64,000 nucleotides of DNA from Metridium senile (taxonomy: Eukaryota; Cnidaria; Anthozoa; Actiniaria; Metridiidae), in assembly GCA_949775045.1 (NCBI GenBank), contig OX459110.1:2560001-2624000 (forward strand), in the 5' to 3' direction. Within the stretch, counting starts at the first letter, position 1. Every line of letters begins with the position of its first letter. The notes below the pieces were generated by a model that saw only the letters and a list, made by a program, of their open reading frames with translations, was not told the origin of the DNA and ran no database searches. The translations under genes were made by a program, and so were the position numbers. This document shows positions 54,415-64,000 of this stretch, one piece after another.

Positions 54415-55430
54415 TACTAGTGTGTTTGAGTACCTTTCCTTTTTTAAACAAAAGATTATTGCTCAAAAATTGTGTCAGTACTTTCGAAATAAGAAAACAA
54501 TATATATTTCTTGTTAATTTGCAAAAAAAAATCGTTGAGTACATGTTTTCAACCATATCTTTTACCGTGTTTGAGTACTTTTCATTTCCACACAAAAGAT
54601 TAATTATTGCACAAAAATTATGTACTTTGGGGAAAAAAAAAATCTACCTCATTAATTGAAAAGAAAATTGATTCTGTTTTCATCCATATCTTTTAATACC
54701 TTATACTGTGTTTGAGTACTGTTCATTTCCACACAAAAGATTATTGCACAAAAATTATGTACTTTGGGGGAAAAAAAACATCTACCTCATTAATTGAAAA
54801 GAAAATTGATTCTGTTTTCATCCATATCTTTTAATACCTTATACTGTGTTTGAGTACTGTTCATTTCCACACAAAAGATTATTGCACAAAAATTATGTAC
54901 TTTGGGGGAAAAAAAACATCTACCTCATTAATTGAAAAGAAAATTGATTCTGTTTTCATCTATATGTTTTACTTTATACGTGTATTTTACATGAGTACTT
55001 TTTATTCCCACACAAAAGATTATTGCACAAACATTATGTACTTTGGGGGAAAAAAAAACATCTACCTCATTAAATTAAAAGAAAATTGATTCTGTTTTCA
55101 TCCATATCTTTTATACCTTATACCGTACGTGTTTGAGTACTTTTCATTTCCACACAAAAGATTATTGCCTAAAATTTATGAACTTTGAGGGAAAAAAAAC
55201 CATCTACCTCATTAATTGAAAAGAAAATTGATTCTGTTTTCATCCATATCTTTTACTTTATACGTGTTTGAAAGATTATTGCCCAAAAATTATGTACTTT
55301 GGGAAAAAACCATCTACCTCATTAATTTAAAAGAAAATTGATTTCATCTATATATATATCTTTTACCTTATACATGTATTTGTCATTTACAAACGAAAGA
55401 TTATTGCTCAAAATCTCGTTAATTTAAAGG
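54415..55430 (+). repeat. ~140 bp tandem repeat, about seven copies
   Basis: The landmark acacaaaagattattgcaca recurs at about 54,731, 54,869 and 55,010. Units also hold attatgtactttgggggaaa and ctacctcattaattgaaaag. The edges are more diverged. Confidence 0.95.
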
Positions 55431-56240
55431 AAAATTGTTCTGTTTTAATCTATATATATATATATATTACCTTATAAGTGCATGTATATGTCATGAGTAC
55501 TTGCTATTTTCAAACGAAAGATTATTACTCAAAACCTCCTGGATTTAAAAGAAAATGTATTCTGTTGATAATCAGTATATGATGTAATTTTCCCAGTTGA
55601 TATATAGTACCTGAGTTTTCCCGATACCAGCAAAATAAAATTCTCTAGAATACGCAAATAATCTCCTTTACTAGACCAGTGTATCGCGTTACTTAAAGCT
55701 TTTAGCTTAAACCAGTTTTGTTTATAATCTATATATATATCTTTGTGACGGAAAGCTTCCTATTGCCTCAGAGAATATAAGATCATTGATAACAGTTGAT
55801 ATATACAAACTCAAATATCACTTTTAATTTGCTCAGCGATGGCCATATCCTGCGTGGCAAGCATTACTTTGTTGGAGAAGGAGAAAAGTTGTTTTTGGGT
55901 AGCTTTGTTGCCTATATATAGAGCAGCTTTCGTATGACTATGAAAAGCTTAAAGGAACGAACGCGGTCAAGGCGCACGTACGGTAAGGCGCGTTAAAATT
56001 CTAGAAACATCACGGGCAAGGCACGCACACGCACTGCGCTGTTCCGTATCAAAGATATGCCTGTTGTTCTGTTGCAATCTCAACCTGTTAAAAAAAAAAG
56101 AAAAAAATCTCGCGCGCTAATCAAAGTATTTTGTTACTTCTCACCTACAATATCATATATGGTAATGGAATTGTTTTCAAGATTGCATACGGTATCTTTG
56201 ATACGCACAGTCATACAAAATCTTCTATATGGCAGCGAAA
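55430..56240. other. Intergenic, mostly unassigned
   Basis: TA-rich microsatellite at about 55,452-55,470 and a fragment at 55,980-56,045 (attctagaaacatcacgggc, ggcacgcacacgcac) also seen at about 25,990-26,035. No gene seen. Confidence 0.5.
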
Positions 56241-56350
56241 CCTAAGAAGAGGTACGCACCTCTCCCCCTACCCCACCTCCGTTTTTTGCACTCGTCTTAG
56301 GTTCGCGCTGCCACATCGGTAACACAGATATCCCAAAACAACCCATTCCC
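56240..56350 (-). repeat. Interspersed repeat, inverted partner of 20,145-20,300
   Basis: ttcgcgctgccacatcggta and acacagatatcccaaaacaa are the reverse complement of the copy in the intron after exon z. Confidence 0.8.
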
Positions 56351-56717
56351 ACTCCGCCCCCACAGAAGAAACGCTTACTACGTAGGATAGGATGACTACA
56401 CAAAATGGTTGAAGGAAGCGGAGGTTGCAGAGAATTTACTGTCTGTAATTTCTATATGCTAATTATCAGACTTCGCGTACATCTTCTCGGTTAAGGACGC
56501 CGTTAAACCGGAGTGTCCGTCTCTCCACACTCTATAAACCTGCAATGCATGTAGGAGGAGTTTGTACTCAAGTAAAAGCATTTACTTAGTCATTAGTAAT
56601 GACTGACTACATAAACCTTAAAGGTGATTTAATAACCAATTACCCATACATCTTAGCGGTCGTAGCTTGTGTGCTCTATAGTTTTTACACCGACAATGAT
56701 TCTTGAATTAAGTTTTA

Positions 56718-57469
56718 TACAGCTATTTTAATAAACGTTGATAATCTGGAATGATTGAACTAAGACCGAAGGGAATTGCGGGAGCTTGTTAAATTGCAAA
56801 GTATAGTTTTTATCAGGATTTAAAACCACGCGGCGAAGCCAAGTGGTTTTAGACCTGATAAAACACGATCTTCGAGTTTATTAAACGGCTTCAAAATCTC
56901 CAACCTATATTTTGTGTTTTTGTAAAAAAAATCAAGGATTTATGAATGTTTATTAAAAAAAATAAAATAATAATCTTTAATGAGGATACCAACTTCACCT
57001 TACGGTGATTTACAGAAGGGTCCTAAATAAATTAAAATAATAAAAATCTAAAAATTAGAGAAAATTCGCGGATACGATTTCTTTTATCAATTTCTCATGA
57101 ATTATTAATAAGTTTTTGAATACGCTGTTAAAACCATGCATCAATATTAATTGCTTACTTTTGAAATACTGTTATCTACAATAGACCCATTCAGCTTCAA
57201 TGTTTATTTTCCCATTTCAAACCACGTGTTCATTCTCTTTGGAGTTAATCATTTGTTATGTATAAATATTTTAATACTTGACATAAAAGAACAACTCTCA
57301 GGGGAATGCCATGTGGTCTGAATTGTGCAATTTGCATACAGAACTAAAATGGTCTATTTAGCACCATTTAAGCATAGAGAATGCATTTTGAATGTAATAA
57401 ACTCCCACAATCCTTATCGCTCTCAGATCAACCATTTTTGGATGATCAACGGTAATTAAAACGGTTGTA
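56718..57469. mobile_element. Larger, diverged TA-flanked MITE (family as at 44,942)
   Basis: Ends tacagctattttaataaacg with tctggaatgattgaactaag, and ctcagatcaaccatttttgg with attaaaacggttgta, match the 44,942 family with about 20% change. The interior is unrelated and includes a cccatttcaaaccacgtg element at about 57,208-57,345. Confidence 0.75.
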
Positions 57470-57779
57470 TACAAATCTATTTCACTTGTTTTTAAACAAA
57501 CCTTTTATTACGATATTGTTATGTTTTCTGAGGACAGTCTTCTTACCTTTTAATGTTTATATTCTTAAATTCAATTAGAAATGTTGATGAACTTCCTTAT
57601 ACCTTTCGACTATAATGTGTTTATCACAAACAAATCTCGGGATTTCTCTTTCATGTGAGAGATGTATTTTTTGCGATAAAATGCCGCCTTCGTATAACCC
57701 AATATTTTTTGCTTGGTAGACTAAATTTCTTCAAAGTGAAATCGTCTCAAAGATAATTACAATTTTTTGACCTGGCTGT

Positions 57780-58460
57780 TTTTTTTTTTTTTTTTACCTT
57801 GTGTCTTTCTTGCCCAATAGATATTTCTTGAAAGTGAGATCTTCTCAAAGAATACCACAACGCTTTGAATTTCTATGTTTGCCTAACTGATTTTTCTTCT
57901 TTCGCAGATATTTCAGTTTTCAAGGTGAGATCGTCTTTCAGAACACCACTATGTTCAGACCTTGCTGGTAACAACTTTTACCGGTTTTTCGATTTCTTTG
58001 TTTACCTAACTGATTTTTCCGTTTCTTTGATTTGGCAGATATTTCTTGAAGGTGATCTGAGTCGTCTCAAAGCATACCACAACGTACATTCCTATATCTT
58101 GCAGGTTAGTATTTGTTTTTACTAGATTTTCGATTTCTATGTTAATTTGCCTACCTGATTTTGCTTCCTGGCAGATATTTCAGTATCCAAGGAAAGATCT
58201 TCTCAAAGACTACCACACCTTTCCTATACCTTGCAGATTAGTATTTGTTTTATCAGATTTTCGATTTCTTTGTTTGATTTTTCTTCCTTGGCAGATATTT
58301 CTTGAAGATTGCCTCGCTGCACACCACAACGTTTCGACCTTGATGGAATTTGGAACTCTTTGTTTGCCCATGCGATTTTCGTTTCCTTGGCAGATATTTC
58401 TTCAGTGTTCCACCAATAAGAATCTTGATGGAAATAATTTACTCTTATACCGCAGGTTTG
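57780..58460 (+). repeat. Irregular ~85-135 bp tandem repeat
   Basis: cagatatttcttgaaggtga and cgatttctttgtttgcctaa recur at about 57,821, 57,906, 58,037, 58,173, 58,293 and 58,391. Confidence 0.85.
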
Positions 58461-58469
58461 TTTATGTAA

Positions 58470-58770
58470 TGGGTAATGTTATTTCTTTGTTTATGTCACC
58501 AACATCTTCCTCTTTGTTTGCTTCCTCGTTTTGAAGACTCAGTTTGTCGGGTTTAAACGATTGTACTTCCCTATAGCAATACTTTGGTTTACTGATGAAT
58601 TTTGACGCAAATGGGTAATGTTATTTCTTTGTTTATGTCATCGACATCTTCCTCTTTTCCCTTTGTTTGCTCCTCGTTTTGAAGACTCGGCTTGTCGCGT
58701 TTTAACAATTGTACTTCCCTATAGCAATACTTCGGTCTACTGATAAATTTTGACGCAAATGCATGGTGTT
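58470..58770 (+). repeat. Two-copy ~140 bp repeat
   Basis: taatgttatttctttgttta and gtacttccctatagcaatac occur at about 58,470-58,605 and 58,612-58,750. Confidence 0.9.
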
Positions 58771-59039
58771 CCCAAGTCTTCAATAGGATAATTGTCTACA
58801 AGCACTCCAAACATCTTAATTCCCTAAAGCGATTTGCAATTAACGAGACTCAGCACTTATGCAGGACGTCAATCTTACCGTGGACACTTGGTAATTGATT
58901 TTTTACCTTTTCTAAACAATATTCCAAATTCATAACGATTTCCTTAATATAGTTGAGCACTATAGGAAGTCCATCCATGATGGTCAATCAATCAATATAT
59001 CCTCGTTTTTCTATGAAAAACATTTACGGTGTTGTATTA

Positions 59040-59960
59040 TTTTTTAAAGCTCTTTATCCGTTTTTAAACAATTCAGAAATTTGAAGCCCAATGTATGTAT
59101 CTATGCTAGTTCAGGGTTGAGAAACTAAAAGGGAATTTACCCTATAGCTATTGCTTTCTGTTTTTGATCTTGGCAACTCAGAAATCTGAATAACATCGAA
59201 TGTCTCTGCGACGATCGTTGATAATTAGGAAGACGACTAATATTGATGCTTTTTGTGTTCACTTTGTTTTTGACCTTTTAAACAATTCAGAAATCTGCAT
59301 TACATTGGATATTTCTGCGACGTCCGGATCGCTGAGAACTGCGAAAGCAATTAACAATATTGTTTTCTGTATGAAACTCTTTGCTTATGGCCTTTTAAAC
59401 AATTCAGAAATCTCAACAACACTGGAGATTTATGCTAGACCGTTGAAAACTGAGAAGACTATTAATATTAATGCTTTTTGTATGAAACTCTTTGCTTATG
59501 GCTGTTTTAACAATTCAAGCATCTGAACAACAATAGATGTTTTTATGTCCAACCGTTGAAAACTAAGAAGGCAATTAATATTAATGCTTTTTGTATGAAA
59601 CCCTTGTTTATGGCCGTTTAAACAATTCAGAAATCTCAACAATTACCACTAAATGTTTATGCTGGACCGTTGAAAACCAGGCAGGCAATTAATATCAATG
59701 CTTTTGAATCGGTGTGGAATCCCTTATTTATGGCCTTTTAACCAATTCAGAAATCTGAACAACACTGGAGATTTATGCTAAACCGTTGAAAACTGGAAAG
59801 ACAATTTATGATATTGCTTTCTGTGTGAAACACTTTGTGAAACACTGGATGTTTTTGTGCTATACCGGCCGTTGACAACTCTGAAGACAATCAATGATGT
59901 TGATTTCTGTATGAAACGCTTTGGTTATGACTTTTTAACCAATTCAGAAATATGAAAAAC
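59040..59960 (+). repeat. ~118 bp tandem repeat, about seven copies
   Basis: aacaattcagaaatctgaac recurs at ~118 bp steps (about 59,280, 59,396, 59,620, 59,740), with accgttgaaaactgagaaga and aatgctttttgtatgaaac. Confidence 0.9.
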
Positions 59961-60169
59961 TACTTAGTAATATAAATTGAACTGTAATTTGCTTTTTAAA
60001 TCTTAAAAAATTTCAATATGTGATCGATGAACACTATGTACATATTCGGTGAAAATTGTTTTGTACTTTTTCTTCCTATCAGTCTTTTATATACTCGATT
60101 TTGCATGTGTTATCTCTCTGGTACTTCAATTCTCCCTCTTTTACTTTTTTAACCATCCAAAATTTGACC

Positions 60170-60760
60170 TCTAATTATATCTATATGATCAAATAGATTT
60201 GGTACTTCTATTACAATTGGAGATATCTGTTTCCTTTACCATCCAATATTAGAAATCGTTTTTTTTTCGTGATCATTAAAAAATATGAGTACAATCGTTA
60301 ACTTCATGCACTTTATGTTTAAACTCTCCTATTGTTGAATAGAGCCAGTAATCTATATGATTGAATAGATTTGGTACTTATATTAGAGATATCTGCTTCT
60401 TTCCTTTACCATCAATATTCGAAATCTTTTTTTTTTCGTGATCGTCAAGAGAAATATGAGTAAAATCGTTAACTTTACTTTCTGTGTAAACTCTCCTATT
60501 GTCGAGTAGAGCCAGTAATCTATATGATTGAATGTGCGCATGTGATCATATTCATATGTAATATGCGCAATATAAATATTAAAGTTATTATTATTATTAA
60601 TAGATTTGGCACTTCTATTGGAGATATGTGCTTCTTTCCTTTACCATCAATATTCGAAATCTTTTTTTTCGTGATTGTCAAGAGAAATATGAGTACAATC
60701 GTTAACTTTACTTTCTGTGTAAACTCTCCCATTGTTGAGTAAAGCCAGTAATTGTTCATA
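60170..60760 (+). repeat. ~170-235 bp tandem repeat, three copies
   Basis: tttggtacttctatt and tcgtgatcgtcaagagaaat recur, as does gtgtaaactctcctattgt. The third copy has an insertion (about 60,540-60,600) ending in ATT repeats. Confidence 0.88.
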
Positions 60761-61272
60761 AGAAGATTACGATTGGTTGTCGGATTTCTTTAACTGTCTT
60801 CGAAAGTGTATCTTGTTTAGTACTTCCAGCCCACATCCATTGGATGATTACCTTCTCTTCCTGCAGCTTACCCAATTACGGAACACAAATTGGCTTCCCT
60901 TTCCTGGCTTTTGTTGTTACTGAAGTACATGCACGACAATGGTCTTGTTAATGTTGTAGCTTCTAATGTTTCTTTTGTCTTTCTTGCCAAAATTTCAGGG
61001 TGAAGATCTTGTACTTTTCGTGATAAAAATACGAAAACTTCTTGTTGTTCATAGCGCTGGCTTTCAAAAAGCTTTTGTGATAAGAAAAGGATTCAGAATC
61101 GACGAAGGGCTAAAGCTCGAAACATCAGTAAAGTCAGTTCAGTTAACATATTTTACAGTGTTACACATTTCATTATATTAATTACCTACGTATACCTATA
61201 GCTACCTAAAAGGTCTGCCGATAACCCCTACCACTTGGACAAAGGGAGCACCCACCGGGTAACCGTCCTAGA

Positions 61273-61568
61273 TACACCTATTTCAAAAATCGTAGTCGCA
61301 AAAGAAACTACGGTCCACACTCTGAAGCCTGCAAAGGATGTCGGTTATATGGACGTAATTTGTGATTTATTGCACATTTTTTTAATGAAATATTTCTATT
61401 TAGATCTACCACAACAACAACTTGTTATGGTCATATAACACAAACACGTACAACCCAAATGTGCTATGAATAATATCGATAACAAGAGAAGAAATACCGA
61501 CATCCTTTGCAGGCTTCAAAGTGTGGACTGTGGTTTTGTTTGCGACAACGATCATTGAAATAGGTGTA
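61273..61568. mobile_element. TA-flanked MITE, 296 bp, intact
   Basis: TA at both ends. TIRs cacctatttcaaaaatcgta / gtcgcaaa and tttgcgacaacgatcattga / aataggtg continue inward through ccacactctgaagcctgcaa and aggatgtcggt. The interior has no coding capacity. The same family is split at 33,566-34,823. Confidence 0.92.
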
Positions 61569-61754
61569 TGTATTAACGATCGTCCTATATATATCTAAAC
61601 GAACGGAATTAATCTCTTCTCGTGATCGTTTATCGAGTCAAATTCTTCGTAAAGATGTTTCGAGGGTTTCTCTCGAGTTAGCTGAGTGACAAACGTATAC
61701 GCTCTTATTTGTCTGAACGTAGACGATTGGGAGCACATTTAATTATTAGAAGTG

Positions 61755-62050
61755 TTTTATGCTAAAATATTTTATGTAGAGATAGTGAGTGTGAATCTTC
61801 CCAATAAGTAGGGCACTTGTGCCTGGCCAAATACATTCAGACGTTAAAAAAGTGATTTATTTTATTCTAACTCAGTCAGTCATGTCAGCCCTGATATCTA
61901 GATCCTGACCAGTTTTTTTTTTCACAAGAAAAACAAAACATCGTCCTGTCTAAAACATTTAACGTAGAGGTAGAGTCTGAGTCTCCCCAATTAGCCAGTG
62001 GCTAAATACATTGAGACGTTAAAAAAGTGCTTTATCTTATACTAACTAAT
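61755..62050 (+). mobile_element. Two tandem SINE D tail copies
   Basis: Each has gtagaggta.tgagt.tgagtct, gagacgttaaaaaagtg and a t-rich end ttattttat, about 190 bp apart. Confidence 0.75.
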
Positions 62051-62179
62051 CCACGTCAGCCTGTTAGACTGAATGCGCTCAAAGGCAAACTTTTGCTCAA
62101 TTGGTTTTGCGGTAAGCAATTCACAAACCATGTTTCTGATAAACTGATCTTGTAATTAACGTTTGCTTCTCACGAAAAG

Positions 62180-62265
62180 TAATATAATGAAATTTGTAAC
62201 ATCGTAAAAAAAATGTTGCCTTAACTCTACTGACGTTTCGAGCTTTAACCCTTCGTCGGAGTAAA
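62180..62265 (-). repeat. Fragment of the 40,680-type element
   Basis: tgaaatttgtaacatcgtaa with actgacgtttcgagctttaa and cccttcgtcggagtaaaag matches 40,755-40,845. Confidence 0.8.
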
Positions 62266-62384
62266 AGAGTTAGACTAAGAGAGATGCTAAGAATAAAAAT
62301 AAAGTGGTAAAGTGACGAACCAATCAAAAAGTGATAGTTTCCAGTTAATTTCTCGGCTCGCCGTGATAACGTTCTCATATAAAC

Positions 62385-62560
62385 CTTCCAAGCTATATTC
62401 TCGCTATTCCCTCCAAGATTTAGGCAGGAGGGCCTTTTCATTTGCAGCCACCAAATTATGTAATAAACTACCAGAATACACATAAAAAATGTGAACCGAA
62501 CAGTTGAAGACATTAAAAACTCACCTATTTCGCACAAACTTGATATCTGGACATCTTGCA
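62385..62560 (+). mobile_element. Frameshifted LINE C-terminal fragment
   Basis: The + strand reads SKLYSRYSLQDLGRRAFSFA then ATKLCNKLPEY, and after a frameshift NVNRTVEDIKNS. This is the usual end of non-LTR ORF2 (GRRAF..AA.KLWN.LP; N..TVE.FK..LK). The frameshift and stop make it dead. Confidence 0.7.
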
Positions 62561-62569
62561 TAAGCTCAT

Positions 62570-63240
62570 GTTTTAGAACATCTTCTCACTATAATTTTGT
62601 TAAAAGTATAGCGAACTTATCTTATGAAAAAATTTATCTATCATTTAGTCTCTGATGATGCCGTTGACGGCGAAAGCTCAGACTCGTAATAGAATAAATT
62701 CATAGTAGCAAGGCCTCATTCGAACCAATCCTAGTAATAGCGAACTTAATTAGTTTTATGTGTTTTTTAGAAAGTGCTTTTCTTATTACCTCGTGTGATT
62801 CGCTGATAATTGGAGTGAATTTTAAATGGCTCTTAGGAGGAAATCTTAAAATACTTCAATTTGAACGCTTTGGTCTTAAAACCATTAAAACCTAATCAAT
62901 CAAAGTATGACCTTGGGATGGTGTAGGTTTCAGAACCTAATTTGTTTATTTGGCTTTACATAAACCGTCAAACCCCCTCATATACCGAACAGCGCAGAGA
63001 CACAATACTGTGACATACCCATTCAGCCCTTTCAACAAGGTTCGGCCGGTTTATTGAGGCTTATTTGAAATTTTGGGACCAAGTATGTATATTGCCAAAT
63101 TAATGTTGCCAGGTGATTTCGTGTGCGCACTTCCGGCTCGTATAGGCCAATCAGAAGCATTTTTGTCGCACCACCAACACTTCGAAGATAGCGTCGTTCG
63201 AGAGAGCTGTTTGAGAGTTGTCAACCCTATAAAAATACGT
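62570..63240. other. Intergenic, nothing recognised
   Basis: No clear repeat or coding similarity, apart from a possible repeat phrase gatgccgttgacggcgaaag. Confidence 0.45.
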
Positions 63241-63470
63241 TCTTAACATATTATTAATAAAGGAGTAAAAACAAAACGCAAATGCCTAAAAGTAAATCTC
63301 TCTTCTCGAGGCGCCATGTTGGAATTCTTAGCGCGCTTCGAAGCGATCAAGATTACTCGGTGTCTTGGTAGATAGGAATCACATTGAAAATAAATAATAT
63401 GTATATATGTTCGATTGAGTCGAGAGAGAATTCCGTTCTTTTGAGGTTCAGTATACATATATATTACATA

Positions 63471-63706
63471 TACACCTACTTGCAGTAAGGTTGTCATAGA
63501 AAAATTTACATTTGTTATAAAGAAAATAGAACATTATTTTGTGATTTAGTACGATAGGAATTGATTAAAAGACAAAAGAAGATCACTCAAGCTGAACTCT
63601 CTCTTTTGTCTTTTAATTAATTCCTTTCGCACTAAATCACAAATGTTCTATTTTCTTTGTGACAAATGTTCTATTTTGTATGACAACCTTACTGCAAGTA
63701 GGTGTA
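63471..63706. mobile_element. TA-flanked palindromic MITE, 236 bp
   Basis: TA at both ends; TIRs cacctacttgcagtaaggtt / gtca. Inner arms ttgtgatttagtacgatagg and ctttcgcactaaatcacaaa continue the palindrome; the centre is gatcactcaagctgaactct. Confidence 0.9.
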
Positions 63707-63726
63707 CATATACATACAAACTTTAT

Positions 63727-63890
63727 TGGTGGGTAGACAAATTCGGTAACATTACAAAATGACTGGTTTCCAATTTGGCCCAGAGGAGTTCCATTGTAGT
63801 GGAGTAGAGTGTCTTCGTGCACAAACCCACACGGTACCCGATTCGCGATACTCACTGCCGCCAATCAAAAATATCAAAGCTACTAATCAA
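63727..63890 (-). other. Possible short exon on the minus strand (uncertain)
   Basis: On the minus strand an open frame reads GGSEYRESGTVWVCARRHST then PLQWNSSGPNWKPVIL and a stop, followed 26 nt later by aataaag. Base composition differs from the surrounding AT-rich DNA. A second overlapping frame is also open, there is no strong acceptor, and I know no matching protein. Confidence 0.2.
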
Positions 63891-64000
63891 TTAGCTTTAG
63901 TGTAAATACGCAAGTGATCACAGAAAATACGCACGAGAAATTCGGGCTATTCATACTACATCACCTACAGCGTTTCGCACGCCTTCAAAATGCGGAATAA

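Noticed and set aside
58139..58534. 131-codon open frame
   Set aside because: It runs through copies of the 85-135 bp tandem repeat, whose lengths are not multiples of three, as expected for non-coding DNA.
62121..62561. 146-codon minus-strand gene with hydrophobic segment
   Set aside because: The opposite strand encodes a recognisable LINE ORF2 tail, so the minus frame is its shadow.
63243..63317. Start of a gene on the minus strand (MAPREERF..., good start context)
   Set aside because: Only 24 codons before a stop, with no donor site or domain; too little to support a gene.

Overview
The window is animal nuclear DNA: interrupted genes with GT-AG introns, tRNA-derived SINEs, many MITE-like inverted-repeat elements and long (GAT)n/(ATC)n microsatellites. 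An axonemal dynein gene and a rhodopsin-class GPCR show a metazoan with motile cilia. The repeat style resembles marine invertebrates, and I would guess a cnidarian (perhaps an anthozoan), but nothing here fixes the phylum.

Region 1 (1-31,225, + strand) is the 3' half of one large gene, the orthologue of axonemal dynein heavy chain 1 (DNAH1). I placed 38 exons by reading-frame continuity, splice phase and similarity to the DNAH1 family. They sum to 6,099 nt, which is 2,032 residues plus a stop, and all 37 internal introns are GT-AG. The visible protein starts at the AAA3 P-loop and continues through AAA4, the coiled-coil stalk with its microtubule-binding tip, AAA5, AAA6 and the C-terminal domain. 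The tail, linker, AAA1 and AAA2 lie upstream of the window. The introns hold SINEs, MITEs, two arrays of a SINE-derived ~172 bp repeat, many simple repeats that often begin just after the splice donor, and three cases where a piece of a neighbouring exon was copied into the intron.

Region 2 (31,226-47,959) has no gene I can support. It holds nested MITEs (notably 33,566-34,823 and 44,202-44,635), a LINE 3' remnant with an (ATT)n tail, and tandem arrays of 155, 95 and 77 bp units.

Region 3 (47,960-48,985, - strand) is an intact intronless class A GPCR of 341 residues. A ~28 bp minisatellite begins within about 30 bp upstream of its ATG.

Region 4 (48,986-64,000) has no convincing gene. It is dominated by a series of unrelated, degenerate AT-rich tandem repeats (units about 28 to 190 bp) and more TA-flanked MITEs, with a second LINE tail fragment near 62.4 kb. 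The two genes have no evident functional link. I found no clearly new multi-gene system; the unusual signals are the exon-fragment duplications, the donor-proximal simple repeats, the TA-flanked MITE group and the SINE-to-satellite conversion.
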